In this document: positions 41,270 to 49,678 of the stretch, in pieces
How positions within the stretch are numbered: the first letter of the stretch is position 1
How the letters are laid out: every line of letters starts with the position of its first letter
Assembly: GCA_963715635.1 (NCBI GenBank)
Contig: OY970261.1
Coordinates: forward strand, 4,030,001 to 4,094,000
Source: JAPKZH01 sp963715635
GTDB taxonomy: Bacteria > Acidobacteriota > Aminicenantia > Aminicenantales > UBA4085
DNA: 64,000 bases
Reading direction: 5' to 3'
Program-made: the position numbers and the translations under genes
The notes under the pieces: generated by a model
Database searches by the model: none
What the model saw: only the letters and a program-made list of their open reading frames with translations
Told to the model about the DNA's origin: nothing

Positions 41270-42646
41270 ATGACAACAACGGAAATGCCCGGGGATACGG
41301 GACGCCTGTTTGAGAAAGCCGGGAAAATCCTTTGGGCCGCGCTGGACGAGGTCGCGCCGCAGAGCCTGATCGAGAAAGCCGTTTTGCGAAACGGCAGCCG
41401 CTTGATCGTCCAGGGGCGAAGCCTGGATCTCTCTTGGCACAAGAATGTGTATATGGTGGCGTTCGGCAAAGCGGCGCTGCCCATGAGTCAAAGCCTCATG
41501 GAAATCGCTGGAGATTTCATCCGCAAGGGAATTGTTGTCTGCGTCCCCGGCCAGGAAGTGGACCTGCCGGGACTTCTCGTGCTGCCCGCCCCTCATCCTC
41601 TCCCGGATCAAAGGAGCCGCAAAGCTGGGGACCTGATTCTGGACTTAGCCCGGAACGCGGACGACCAGGATCTCTTGTTCGTCCTCCTTTCGGGCGGCGG
41701 TTCGGCGCAGGCTTGTTGTCCGTTCCAGGGCGTGACATGGGAAGACAAGCGGCGCGTGACGGAAGAGCTGTTGAAGAGGGGGGCCGATATCACCGAATTG
41801 AACACCGTCCGCAAGCACCTGTCGGACATTAAAGGCGGGCGCCTGGCCCTGGCCGCGAGCCCGGCCGGCATTGTGAACCTGGCGATTTCGGATGTCATCG
41901 GCGATGATCTGGAAAACATAGCTTCAGGTCCTTCTCACTGGGATTCCTCGACGTATGCCGACGCCCAGCACGTGCTGGAGATCTACGATTATTGGGAACA
42001 GGTTCCTGTGTCGGTCAGAAAAGTGATCGCCGGCGGAGTCGAAGGGAAATTCCCCGAGACCTTGAAAAGAAAGAATGACATCTTTAAGAAAGTGAGCTCT
42101 TTCATCATCGGCAACAATTTCTTGGCTTTGAGCGCAGCGCAGAAGCAGGCCGACGAGCTCGGCTTCAAGACCATCATCCTCACCTCCGCAGACCGGGGTG
42201 AGGCCAGGGAGGCGGCGAAACGCTACGTCGCGCTCCTGGCCAGCTTGTCTCAATCCAAAAACCGGCCCAGCGAACCTCTTTGCCTGCTCAGCGGCGGAGA
42301 GCTCACGGTCCGGGTAAGAGGGAAGGGGAAGGGCGGCAGAAATCAGGAATTTGTCCTTGCCGTGCTTGTGGAAATGCAAAAGCAGTTCTTGACTGGGTCC
42401 TGGGAGCGGCCGAAGAATTGGCTTCTGGCCAGTATCGGGACAGATGGAATTGACGGTGGGACGGATGCGGCGGGGGCCTGGGCGACCCATGATGTTCTCG
42501 AAAAAGCCGCGGCGCTCGGCCTCGACCCCCAAACCTATCTGGACGCCAATGATTCCCACCACTTTTTTCGAAAAACACTAGGGCTGATCATGACCGGCCC
42601 GACGGGGACGAACGTCATGGACATCCGGATATTTCTATTATATTGA
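41270..42646 (+). CDS. Glycerate 2-kinase (GK-2/MOFRL family)
   Basis: The protein of about 458 residues matches the GK-II/MOFRL family. It has VAFGKAALPMSQSL, VLLSGGGSAQACCP, ELNTVRKHLSDIKGGRLA, VIGDDLENIASGPS, LLSGGELTVRVRGKGKGGRNQEFVLA, the DGIDGGTDAAGA signature and DSHHFF. It phosphorylates D-glycerate at C2, giving 2-phosphoglycerate for glycolysis. ATG 41270 is chosen because it begins the conserved part; the frame is open upstream to 41216 without a ribosome-binding site. It is divergent from the UPF0104 gene and is followed by a GGGGTCAAA hairpin. Confidence 0.9.
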   Translation: MTTTEMPGDTGRLFEKAGKILWAALDEVAPQSLIEKAVLRNGSRLIVQGRSLDLSWHKNVYMVAFGKAALPMSQSLMEIAGDFIRKGIVVCVPGQEVDLPGLLVLPAPHPLPDQRSRKAGDLILDLARNADDQDLLFVLLSGGGSAQACCPFQGVTWEDKRRVTEELLKRGADITELNTVRKHLSDIKGGRLALAASPAGIVNLAISDVIGDDLENIASGPSHWDSSTYADAQHVLEIYDYWEQVPVSVRKVIAGGVEGKFPETLKRKNDIFKKVSSFIIGNNFLALSAAQKQADELGFKTIILTSADRGEAREAAKRYVALLASLSQSKNRPSEPLCLLSGGELTVRVRGKGKGGRNQEFVLAVLVEMQKQFLTGSWERPKNWLLASIGTDGIDGGTDAAGAWATHDVLEKAAALGLDPQTYLDANDSHHFFRKTLGLIMTGPTGTNVMDIRIFLLY

Positions 42647-42650
42647 TCAT

Positions 42651-42738
42651 GGGGTCAAACCTACTTGATAATGGGGTCAAACCTACTCATTACGCATTTA
42701 TCAGGTCAGAAAGTTGCGTAACGAGTAGGTTTGACCCC
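42651..42738. repeat. GGGGTCAAA-family hairpin, copy 2, with an extra partial arm
   Basis: Arms at 42673-42696 (starting GGGGTCAAACCTACTC) and 42715-42738 are complementary at 23 of 24 positions around an 18-base loop. Immediately before them, GGGGTCAAACCTACT occurs once more (42651-42665), so the left arm is partly duplicated in tandem. The element begins five bases after the glycerate kinase stop and ends eight bases before the next promoter. Confidence 0.85.
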
Positions 42739-42745
42739 GATAACA

Positions 42746-42774
42746 TTGCCAATCATTGATTTTTTCTCTATAAT
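42746..42774 (+). promoter_or_regulatory. Promoter of the DUF4412-like gene
   Basis: TTGCCA (42746-42751) and a perfect TATAAT (42769-42774) are exactly 17 bases apart. The leader then holds a small hairpin TGCCTCC-CC-GGAGGCA (42793-42808) just before the ribosome-binding site AAGGAGG. Confidence 0.75.
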
Positions 42775-42826
42775 ACCCCCTTTTGAGATGAATGCCTCCC
42801 CGGAGGCAGAAAAAGGAGGACTTTTT

Positions 42827-43543
42827 ATGAAAAAGTTTTTTGCAATGACGGTCCTGGTGCTGATGGCTGCGCTTGCCTTGAGCGCGGATGTCTATGTCAA
42901 ACAGAAATCGCACACGGACGCCATCATGGGGCAGCCGGCCCGGGATGACATCATGGAGCAGTGGATCGGCGATAACGCGTTTGCCACCGTATCGCCCGAT
43001 CAGTCGTTCATTGTCGACTTGAAAAAGAACATGGTGTACATGATCAATCACAAGTCAAAAACCTATGTCGAATCCACTCTTCCCTTGGACTTTGCCAAGC
43101 TCCTCCCGCCCGAGATGGCGGCGATGGCCGGCATGATGAAGATGACCGCGACTGTCAGCCCGACCGCCGAAACAAAAAAAGTCGGACAGTGGAACTGCAC
43201 GGGCTATGACGTCACAATGACCATGATGGGGATGCCCATGAAAATGCGCATCTGGGCTTCGACGGATGTCCCCTTCGATGTGAACCAGTTCAACGCCAAG
43301 ATCTGGGGCAACGTGCTCAAAGGCCAGATGATGCTGGATGATGCCTCCGTCAAAGAGATGATGAAGATCAAGGGGTTCCAGATCGCCAGCGCGCTGAGCG
43401 GCGATATGATGGGTGTCAAAATTAATACGACCACGGAGGTTTTAGAGATCTCCAAAAAGACCCCGCCGGCCAGTGTTTATGCGCCCCCGGCAGGATATGC
43501 CAAGAAGGACAAGCTCTCCGCTGAGGATTTACAGAAAAGATAA
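42827..43543 (+). CDS. Exported DUF4412-like protein
   Basis: The protein of 238 residues starts at ATG 42827 with GGAGG eight bases upstream and a clear signal peptide (FFAMTVLVLMAALALSAD). The mature part is methionine-rich and follows the pattern of the DUF4412 family: YMINHKSKTYVESTLP, WNCTGYDVTMTMMGMPMKMRIWASTDVPFD and MGVKINTTTEVLEI. These proteins are thought to be periplasmic or surface beta-rich proteins; the function is unknown. The promoter is strong. The upstream hairpin repeat separates it from glycerate kinase. Confidence 0.82.
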   Translation: MKKFFAMTVLVLMAALALSADVYVKQKSHTDAIMGQPARDDIMEQWIGDNAFATVSPDQSFIVDLKKNMVYMINHKSKTYVESTLPLDFAKLLPPEMAAMAGMMKMTATVSPTAETKKVGQWNCTGYDVTMTMMGMPMKMRIWASTDVPFDVNQFNAKIWGNVLKGQMMLDDASVKEMMKIKGFQIASALSGDMMGVKINTTTEVLEISKKTPPASVYAPPAGYAKKDKLSAEDLQKR

Positions 43544-43555
43544 GAAAGCGATCTG

Positions 43556-43590
43556 GCGAATAATCTATTTCCATCTTCCTTATTCGCTTT
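43556..43590 (+). terminator. Weak hairpin after the DUF4412-like gene
   Basis: GCGAATAA (43556-43563) pairs with TTATTCGC (43580-43587) and is followed by only TTT. It could be a weak terminator. It begins 13 bases after the stop codon. Confidence 0.35.
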
Positions 43591-43617
43591 GGATAAGGGC
43601 AACAAATTTTTCTAATA

Positions 43618-43971
43618 ATGGATTTCGAGGCCAGAGCTAAGAGAGCGATCAAGGCGATCCCGCGCGGCAAGGTCGCGGCCTATGCTCAAGTCGCCGCTCT
43701 TGCGGGAAACCATCGGGCCGCCCGCCAAGTCGTCCGGGTCCTCCACGCGTCATCCGAGAAGGATCGCCTCCCCTGGCACCGCGTTATAAACAGCCGCGGC
43801 GGTATCTCTCTTGCCCGGGGTCGGGGATTCGAAGAGCAAAAGCGCCTCCTTCTCGATGAAGGGGTGCATGTCAGCCGCCTAGGCCGCATCGACCTTGAGG
43901 AATTCCTGTGGGAACCTGAGTCTCCGCGATCCCGAGCCGCCAGACAATTATTGCGCGCGCTCTTACGCTGA
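43618..43971 (+). CDS. Alkyltransferase-like protein (ATL)
   Basis: The 117-residue protein has the helix-turn-helix and active-site fold of O6-alkylguanine-DNA alkyltransferases (AIPRGKVAAYAQVAALAGNHRAARQVVRVL), including the DNA-flipping arginine in RAARQ. The nucleophile of the PCHR motif is replaced: residues 52-55 read PWHR, with Trp53 at the cysteine position. Such ATL proteins bind alkylated guanine without repairing it directly and hand the damage to excision repair. The gene stands alone with no clear partner; uvr genes are not in the window, although mfd is. Confidence 0.88.
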   Translation: MDFEARAKRAIKAIPRGKVAAYAQVAALAGNHRAARQVVRVLHASSEKDRLPWHRVINSRGGISLARGRGFEEQKRLLLDEGVHVSRLGRIDLEEFLWEPESPRSRAARQLLRALLR

Positions 43972-44047
43972 CGAAACCTCCGCTTCCATCTGGAACGCCT
44001 GAGAAACGAAGGATCCGAAATCCTTGATTGGAATCTTGAAAAAATAC

Positions 44048-44076
44048 TTGACAAACGGGCGATACTGGCTTATCTT
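44048..44076 (+). promoter_or_regulatory. Promoter of the hgcC-like/arsM operon
   Basis: A perfect TTGACA (44048-44053) and TATCTT (44071-44076) are 17 bases apart. The palindrome at 44082-44095 covers the expected transcription start. Confidence 0.72.
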
Positions 44077-44081
44077 AATAT

Positions 44082-44095
44082 TCTGATAAATCAGA
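44082..44095. promoter_or_regulatory. Candidate operator over the transcription start of hgcC-arsM
   Basis: TCTGAT-AA-ATCAGA is a perfect palindromic pair of six-base arms located six bases after the -10 box. A repressor bound here would block transcription. Candidates are an ArsR-type metalloregulator encoded elsewhere or the AbrB-fold protein encoded by the first gene; the sequence does not tell which. Confidence 0.5.
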
Positions 44096-44122
44096 TAAAT
44101 ATAAAATATAAGGAGATGCGGA

Positions 44123-44374
44123 ATGAGGGCGAAAGACAAAAAGGAAGGGAGCCAGTGCTGCAAGGTCGAGTCCATCGTGAGCGTAGACGAGAGGGGCCAG
44201 ATGGTGCTTCCCAAGGAAGTCCGTGACGCCGCCGGGATCCGACCCGGCGACAAGCTGGCCCTCATCATGTGGAAGAAAGGCGAAGAGGTTTGCTGCATGT
44301 CTCTCATCAAGGTCGATGCCCTCACGGGCATGGTCAAGGGCATGCTGGGCCCGTTGATGAAAGAGATCTTCTGA
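44123..44374 (+). CDS. hgcC: AbrB/SpoVT-type protein, HgcC-like (HgcAB-associated)
   Basis: The 83-residue protein has the AbrB swapped-hairpin pattern (SIVSVDERGQMVLPKEVRDAAGIRPGDKLALI). This is followed by CC and SLIKVDALTGMVKGMLGPLMKEIF. The tail and the cysteine pairs (QCC at 11-13 and VCC later) match proteins called HgcAB-associated HgcC, often found near mercury-methylation genes or arsM. hgcA and hgcB are not in the window. It may bind DNA, and the palindrome at 44082 is a possible autoregulatory site, or it may act in metal handling through its cysteines. AAGGAG precedes the ATG. Confidence 0.75.
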   Translation: MRAKDKKEGSQCCKVESIVSVDERGQMVLPKEVRDAAGIRPGDKLALIMWKKGEEVCCMSLIKVDALTGMVKGMLGPLMKEIF

Positions 44375-44390
44375 CCGGGAGGTTATGGCC

Positions 44391-45230
44391 ATGAAAATGA
44401 AGAAAGATGAAATCAAAAAGAAAGTTAGGGAACGATATGCGGGTGCGGCGACCGGCGGAGCTTCTTGTTGCGGCCCGTCGCCTTGCGGGTGCGGCGAGGC
44501 AAGCCTCCCTAAAGCGAACGGCAGCTTGAAAGTCGGCTACACGTCGGAAGACCTGGCTAAAGTGCCGGAAGAGAGCAACCTCGGCCTCGGCTGTGGCAAC
44601 CCGGCGGCGCTGGCCAGCTTGAAAGAGGGTGAAACCGTTCTCGACCTGGGAGCCGGCGCTGGAATCGATTGTTTTCTCGCTTCAAATAAGGTCGGGCCTT
44701 CGGGCCGGGTGATCGGCGTCAACATGACGCCCGAGATGATCGACCGTGCCCGGGAAAATGCCCGCAAGAACGGCTACACCAACGTTGAGTTCCGGCTGGG
44801 CGAGATCGAAAACCTCCCCGCGGCCGACAACTCCATCGATGTCATCATCTCCAACTGCGTCATTAATCTCTCTCCCGAGAAGGACCGCGTTTTCCGGGAA
44901 GCTTTTAGGGTTCTCAGGCAGGGCGGTCGGATGCTTGTCTCCGACCTCGTCTTGAGCAAGCCGCTCCCCAAAGCGCTCCGGGAATCCGCCGAGGTTTATG
45001 CGGCCTGCGTCGCCGGCGCGATGCTCAGAGACAACTACCTCCGGGAGATCGAGGCGGCCGGGTTCCGCAAGGTCGAGGTCGTGAGCGAAACGTCCTTCCC
45101 GGCTGATTCTGTGCTCGCTGGCTCGCAGGCGGCTGAAATCGTTCGCACGCTGAAAATTTCTCGCAAGGAGTTGGCCCGTTCGCTTGGCTCGGTCATAAGC
45201 CTCAGCGTCAGAGCCGTCAAAGAAGAATAG
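44391..45230 (+). CDS. arsM: Arsenite methyltransferase ArsM
   Basis: The protein of about 279 residues is an AdoMet methyltransferase with LDLGAGAGIDCFLASNKVGPSGRVIGVNMTPEMI and the ArsM pattern of conserved cysteines. These are a Cys-rich N-terminus (CCGPSPCGCG), then LGLGCGNP, SNCVINLSPEKD and YAACVAGA, which bind As(III). It methylates arsenite using AdoMet. GGAGG lies eight bases before ATG 44391, which is better spaced than ATG 44385. It follows the HgcC-like gene closely, sharing its promoter and operator. A terminator-like hairpin follows. Confidence 0.92.
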   Translation: MKMKKDEIKKKVRERYAGAATGGASCCGPSPCGCGEASLPKANGSLKVGYTSEDLAKVPEESNLGLGCGNPAALASLKEGETVLDLGAGAGIDCFLASNKVGPSGRVIGVNMTPEMIDRARENARKNGYTNVEFRLGEIENLPAADNSIDVIISNCVINLSPEKDRVFREAFRVLRQGGRMLVSDLVLSKPLPKALRESAEVYAACVAGAMLRDNYLREIEAAGFRKVEVVSETSFPADSVLAGSQAAEIVRTLKISRKELARSLGSVISLSVRAVKEE

Positions 45231-45252
45231 AGATTTTTTCTTTTGACGAATT

Positions 45253-45295
45253 TTCCGCTGAAAGCTCTGCTGGAAGGCGGAAGCTCTTTTTCTTT
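45253..45295 (+). terminator. Terminator of the hgcC-arsM operon
   Basis: TTCCGC (45253-45258) pairs with GCGGAA (45277-45282), with an inner AGC-TCT-GCT stem. GCTCTTTTTCTTT follows. It ends next to the stop of the convergent carB. Confidence 0.5.
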
Positions 45296-48200
45296 ATTCG
45301 TATTCCGCCCAGTGCTTGACGTGCAGGTCGGCCGGCTTTTTGGCGGCCATGGACTGGACGAAAAGCTCGGCTACCTGGAGGTTCGTCAGCAACGGGATGG
45401 AAAAATCCACAGCCGCCCGCCGAAGGATGTAATCGCTGTCGAAGGCGGCTTTTCTCTCCGGGTCGGCCACCGAAATGACAAAATCGATCTTCCGCTCCGT
45501 GATGTAATCCAAAATGTTGGGCTTTTTCTTTTCGTGCACCTTGTAGAGAAGCGTGTTTTCGATCCCGTGATTCTTGAGGAAGGCCGAGGTCTGCTCGGTA
45601 GCGTAGATGGCCAGCCCCAGGCCGTGGATTTTTTGGGCCGATTCCAGGAATTTGGCCTTGTCCACGCGGCTGCCGATGCTGAGCAAAATGGTCCTCTGGG
45701 GGAGGACGAATCCCGCGGAAAGGATGGATTTGAGGAATGCCTCGTAGACGTCCTCGCCGAGGCAGGCCACTTCACCCGTGGAGGCCATCTCGACGCCCAG
45801 CGTCGGGTCCGCGCCTTTGAGCCGTGAGAATGAGAACTGGGGCGCCTTGACGCCGACATAATTCAGGTCGAGCGTCGATTTCCTATTTTTCACCGGACGT
45901 CCCATCATGGCCGCCACGGCCAGCTCGACGAAATTGACCTTGGCCACCTTGGAGACGAAGGGGAATGAACGCGAGGCACGCAGGTTGCACTCGATGACTT
46001 TGATTTCGTTGTCCTTGGCGATGAACTGGATGTTGAAAGGCCCGGTGATGTCGAGGGCGGCGGCGGTTTTCCGGCCCGTCTCGCGGATCTTGCGCATGGT
46101 CTCGATGTAGGTCTTCTGCGGCGGCAGGACCATGGTCGCGTCTCCGGAATGGACGCCGGCGTTCTCCACGTGCTCGACAATGGCCGAAGCGATGATCTCG
46201 CCGTGCCTGGCTACGGCGTCCATCTCGATCTCCTTGGCATTGAGGATGAACTTGCTGATGACGACCGGATATTCTGGAGATACTTTGGAGGCCTTCTTCA
46301 AGTACATGTCGAGGTCTTTTTCATCGAAGACGACGCTCATCGCCGCACCGCTCAGAACATACGAAGGCCGGACGAGGACGGGATAGCCGATCCTCCGGCA
46401 GAACTCCTCGGCCTCCCGGACGCTCGTCAGCTCCTTCCACTCCGGCTGGTCGATGCCCAGCTTATCGAGTAGACTGGAAAATTTATAGCGGTTTTCGGCC
46501 CGGTCGATCGACTCGGGCGACGTTCCCAGGATCCTCATCCCCGCCTTGAAGCACTTCAGGGCCAGGTTGTTGGGGATCTGCCCGCCCATGGACAGGATCA
46601 CGCCTTTGGGTTTTTCCCGTTTGTAGATATCCAGGACGCGTTCAAAGCTCAGCTCCTCGAAATAGAGCCGGTCGCAGATGTCGTAATCCGTGGACACGGT
46701 CTCCGGGTTGTAGTTGACCATGATCGTTTCATAGCCCATCTTCTTGAGGCTGACCACGGCCGAGACGCAGCACCAGTCGAATTCGACGGACGAGCCGATG
46801 CTGTAGGAGCCGGAGCCCAGGACCATGACCTTGTTCCTGCCCGGGCCGAAGCGGATGTCGTCTTCGCGGCCGTGATAGGTGAGGTAGAGGTAGTTGGTCC
46901 GGGCCGGGTATTCGGCGGCCAGGGTGTCGATCTGCTTGACGGACGGCACCACCCGCAGGCGCAGCCGCCGCGTCCGAACGTCGAGCTCGTCCGAGCCGGT
47001 GAGGATGGCGATCTGCTTGTCTGAAAAGCCCTTTCGCTTGGCCTCGGCCAAGAGCCCCGCCGTGATATCGTGGAGCTTGTGCTTGCGGAGCTTCTCTTCG
47101 ATCTCGACGATGTTGTGAATCTTGGACAAAAACCAGCGATCGATCTTCGTCAATTTATAGATCCGGTCGATTGGCGTTCCCTTTTTCAAAGCCTCGGCAA
47201 TGCCGAACAGCCGCTCGTCGGTGGGGTGCATGAGCTCCTTTTCCAGGTTGCGGAAGGAATAGCTTTCGTTGCCGACGACGCCGTACATCCCGATCTGGAG
47301 CATCCGCGTGGCCTTCTGGATGGCTTCCTCGAAGCTGCGGCCGATGGCCATCACTTCGCCCACCGATTTCATCTCCGAGCCGATCTTCTTGGAGACCCGC
47401 CGGAATTTCTTGAGGTCCCAACGCGGGATCTTGACCACCAGGTAATCGAGGGCCGGCTCAAAACAGGCGGTGGTCTTCTTGGTGATGGAGTTGAGAAGGT
47501 GGGGAAGGGAATATCCGAGGGTGAGTTTCGCCGCGATGAACGCCAGCGGGTAGCCGGTGGCCTTGCTGGCGAGAGCGGAGCTCCTGGACAACCTGGCGTT
47601 GACCTCGATGATCTTGTAATCGCCGTCCTTCGGGTTGAGGGCGAACTGGATGTTGCATTCGCCGACGATGCCCAGGTGCCGGACCGTGCGGATCGAGATC
47701 TCGCGGAGCTTGTGGTATTCGAAGTTGGTCAGCGTTTGGGACGGGGCGATGACGATGCTCTCGCCCGTGTGGATGCCCATCGGGTCGAAATTTTCCATGT
47801 TGCAGACCGTGATGCAGTTGTCCTCGCAGTCCCGGACGACCTCGTACTCGACTTCCTTCCAGCCTTCCAGGTACTCCTCGATCAACACCTGTGGGGCATG
47901 AGCGAATGCCTTTTTGAGGGTTTCCTTGAGCTCTTTTTCGTTGCGCGACAGGCCGCTGCCCCGTCCTCCCAAGGCGTAGGCGACGCGGGCCATCACCGGA
48001 TAGCCGATTTTATGGGCGATCTCCAGGCCTTCTTCGAGGCTGGTGGCGGCGATGCCCCGGGGCGATTTCAGGCCGGCTTCGCCGAGCCTGAGGTTGAAAA
48101 GCTCTCGGTCCTCCGTGTTTTCGATGGCTTCGACCGGCGTTCCCAGGACCTTTACATTGAGCCTGGAGAGGACGCCCGATTTCCAGAGCGCCACGCCGCA

Positions 48201-48521
48201 GTTGAGGGCGGTCTGGCCGCCGAAGGAAAGCAGGATTCCCTCCGGCCGTTCTTTTTCTATGACCTTCTCCACGAAATAGGGCGTGACAGGCAAAAAATAG
48301 ACTTTTTCAGCCAGATAGTCGGATGTCTGGATCGTGGCGATGTTGGGGTTGATGAGGACGACTTCGATCCCCTCTTCTTTGAGGGCCTTGATGGCCTGGC
48401 TCCCCGAATAGTCGAATTCGCCGGCCTCTCCGATCTTGAGCGCGCCGCTGCCCAGGAGTAACACTTTGGACAGGAGCCTCTTCGCATGATTCTTTTTAGG
48501 GGTTCCCGCGCTTTTAATCAT
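45294..48521 (-). CDS. carB: Carbamoyl-phosphate synthase large subunit
   Basis: The 1,075-residue protein is full length. The first ATP-grasp half starts LLLGSGALKIGEAGEFDYSG and the second half KVMVLGSGSYSIGSSVEFDW, and the allosteric MGS-like domain lies at the C-terminus (RTILLSIGSRVDKAKFLESAQ). ATP-binding loops (MARVAYALGGRGSG; LVRPSYVLSGAAM) are present in both halves. It makes carbamoyl phosphate for pyrimidine and arginine synthesis together with CarA. It overlaps carA by four bases. Near the C-terminus there is no sign of truncation. No pyrimidine operon genes surround it. Confidence 0.97.
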   Translation of the reverse strand: MIKSAGTPKKNHAKRLLSKVLLLGSGALKIGEAGEFDYSGSQAIKALKEEGIEVVLINPNIATIQTSDYLAEKVYFLPVTPYFVEKVIEKERPEGILLSFGGQTALNCGVALWKSGVLSRLNVKVLGTPVEAIENTEDRELFNLRLGEAGLKSPRGIAATSLEEGLEIAHKIGYPVMARVAYALGGRGSGLSRNEKELKETLKKAFAHAPQVLIEEYLEGWKEVEYEVVRDCEDNCITVCNMENFDPMGIHTGESIVIAPSQTLTNFEYHKLREISIRTVRHLGIVGECNIQFALNPKDGDYKIIEVNARLSRSSALASKATGYPLAFIAAKLTLGYSLPHLLNSITKKTTACFEPALDYLVVKIPRWDLKKFRRVSKKIGSEMKSVGEVMAIGRSFEEAIQKATRMLQIGMYGVVGNESYSFRNLEKELMHPTDERLFGIAEALKKGTPIDRIYKLTKIDRWFLSKIHNIVEIEEKLRKHKLHDITAGLLAEAKRKGFSDKQIAILTGSDELDVRTRRLRLRVVPSVKQIDTLAAEYPARTNYLYLTYHGREDDIRFGPGRNKVMVLGSGSYSIGSSVEFDWCCVSAVVSLKKMGYETIMVNYNPETVSTDYDICDRLYFEELSFERVLDIYKREKPKGVILSMGGQIPNNLALKCFKAGMRILGTSPESIDRAENRYKFSSLLDKLGIDQPEWKELTSVREAEEFCRRIGYPVLVRPSYVLSGAAMSVVFDEKDLDMYLKKASKVSPEYPVVISKFILNAKEIEMDAVARHGEIIASAIVEHVENAGVHSGDATMVLPPQKTYIETMRKIRETGRKTAAALDITGPFNIQFIAKDNEIKVIECNLRASRSFPFVSKVAKVNFVELAVAAMMGRPVKNRKSTLDLNYVGVKAPQFSFSRLKGADPTLGVEMASTGEVACLGEDVYEAFLKSILSAGFVLPQRTILLSIGSRVDKAKFLESAQKIHGLGLAIYATEQTSAFLKNHGIENTLLYKVHEKKKPNILDYITERKIDFVISVADPERKAAFDSDYILRRAAVDFSIPLLTNLQVAELFVQSMAAKKPADLHVKHWAEYE

Positions 48522-49606
48522 CGAATGGTCTCTATGAATTGATCAAACAGGAATTCCGTATCGGTCGGTCCGGGCGCCGCTTCCGGGTGAAACTGGACGC
48601 TTCTGAACGGCAGGCTGCGGTGGATGATGCCCTCGTTGGTCTGGTCGTTGGCGTTGGTGAACCAGGGCCGCCAATCTTTCGGCAGGCTCCCAACCTCAAG
48701 AGCGAAACCGTGGTTCTGGCTCGTGATGTAGCACCGCTTTGTGCCTTCCTCGCGGCAGGGCTGGTTTTGGCTGCGGTGGCCGAACTTGAGCTTGTAAGTA
48801 TTTCCGCCCGCAGCCAGGCCGAGGATCTGGTTCCCAAGGCAGATGCCGAAGATGGGGATGCGCTCCTGCATAAGCTTTTTGACGGTGGCGATCGTAGTCG
48901 CGCACTGCTTGGGATCGCCGGGGCCGTTGGAGATTACGACGCCCGAAGGCGCATAGTCCATGATCTTCCGGAAATCGGTCTCGGCCGGGACGCGCACGAC
49001 TCGGATGTTTCTTTTTAGCAGGCAGTTGAGGATGTTGGCCTTTGCGCCGCAGTCGATCAGGGCGACGCCCTTGGCGACCTCTTTGTTGTAAACCTTGATT
49101 TTTTTCGCCGTGACTTCGGCGACGAGGTGGCGCTTGTTGGGATCGGGGATAAGGCGGGCTTCCTGGCGGAGGGCGCGGATGTCGGTTTTCTTGAAATACG
49201 TTTCGAGAATCCCCAGCATGACGCCGTGGACGCGCAGCTTCTTGGTCAGCGCCCGCGTATCCACGCCGGCGATGCCAGGGACGCCGTTCTCTTTAAGCCA
49301 GTGATCGAGGGTCTTTTCGGACGTCGCGTGAGATGGGACTTCGCACAGCTCGCTGACGATGTAGCCCCAGATCTTGGGCTTGTCCGACTCGAAGCTTTTA
49401 GCGCTGACGCCGTAGTTTCCGATCAGGGGATAGGTTTGGCAAAGGATCTGGCCGTGGTAGGAGGGGTCAGTGATGGATTCCGGGTAGCCGACCATGCCGG
49501 TGTTGAAGACGACCTCGCCCGAGACTTTGGCGAACGCGCCGAACCCTTCGCCGGGCCAGACGCTGCCGTCTTCGAGGACCAGGACTGCCTTCAAACCAAG
49601 AACCAC
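48518..49606 (-). CDS. carA: Carbamoyl-phosphate synthase small subunit
   Basis: This is the glutaminase subunit of about 360 residues. The CPSase small-chain N-domain (VLVLEDGSVWPGEGFGA, GEVVFNTGMVGYPESITDPSY) precedes the class I amidotransferase domain with Cys in FGICLGNQ and the His/Glu of VQFHPEAAPGP. The region SNGPGDP is also typical. Two starts are possible: GTG 49606 and TTG 49594. The latter gives the conserved MKAVLVLEDGS, with AAGGAG 11 bases upstream, and is attractive. Ammonia is channelled to CarB. Confidence 0.95.
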   Translation of the reverse strand: MVLGLKAVLVLEDGSVWPGEGFGAFAKVSGEVVFNTGMVGYPESITDPSYHGQILCQTYPLIGNYGVSAKSFESDKPKIWGYIVSELCEVPSHATSEKTLDHWLKENGVPGIAGVDTRALTKKLRVHGVMLGILETYFKKTDIRALRQEARLIPDPNKRHLVAEVTAKKIKVYNKEVAKGVALIDCGAKANILNCLLKRNIRVVRVPAETDFRKIMDYAPSGVVISNGPGDPKQCATTIATVKKLMQERIPIFGICLGNQILGLAAGGNTYKLKFGHRSQNQPCREEGTKRCYITSQNHGFALEVGSLPKDWRPWFTNANDQTNEGIIHRSLPFRSVQFHPEAAPGPTDTEFLFDQFIETIR

Positions 49607-49624
49607 TCCTTCCGAGTTCGGTTA

Positions 49625-49653
49625 ATTATATCCATTTCATTCCCGCGAGACAA
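49625..49653 (-). promoter_or_regulatory. Promoter of carAB
   Basis: On the minus strand TTGTCT (49653-49648) and a perfect TATAAT (49630-49625) are 17 bases apart, placing the transcription start about 12 bases before the GTG or 24 before the TTG. There is no room for a long attenuator leader. Confidence 0.68.
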
Positions 49654-49678
49654 TCCTTGAACAAGATCGAACAAGATC

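Noticed and set aside
47070..48461. Plus-strand frame of 463 codons antisense to carB
   Set aside because: carB is unmistakable and full length on the minus strand; the antisense product is an Asp/Leu/Val-rich shadow with no motif.
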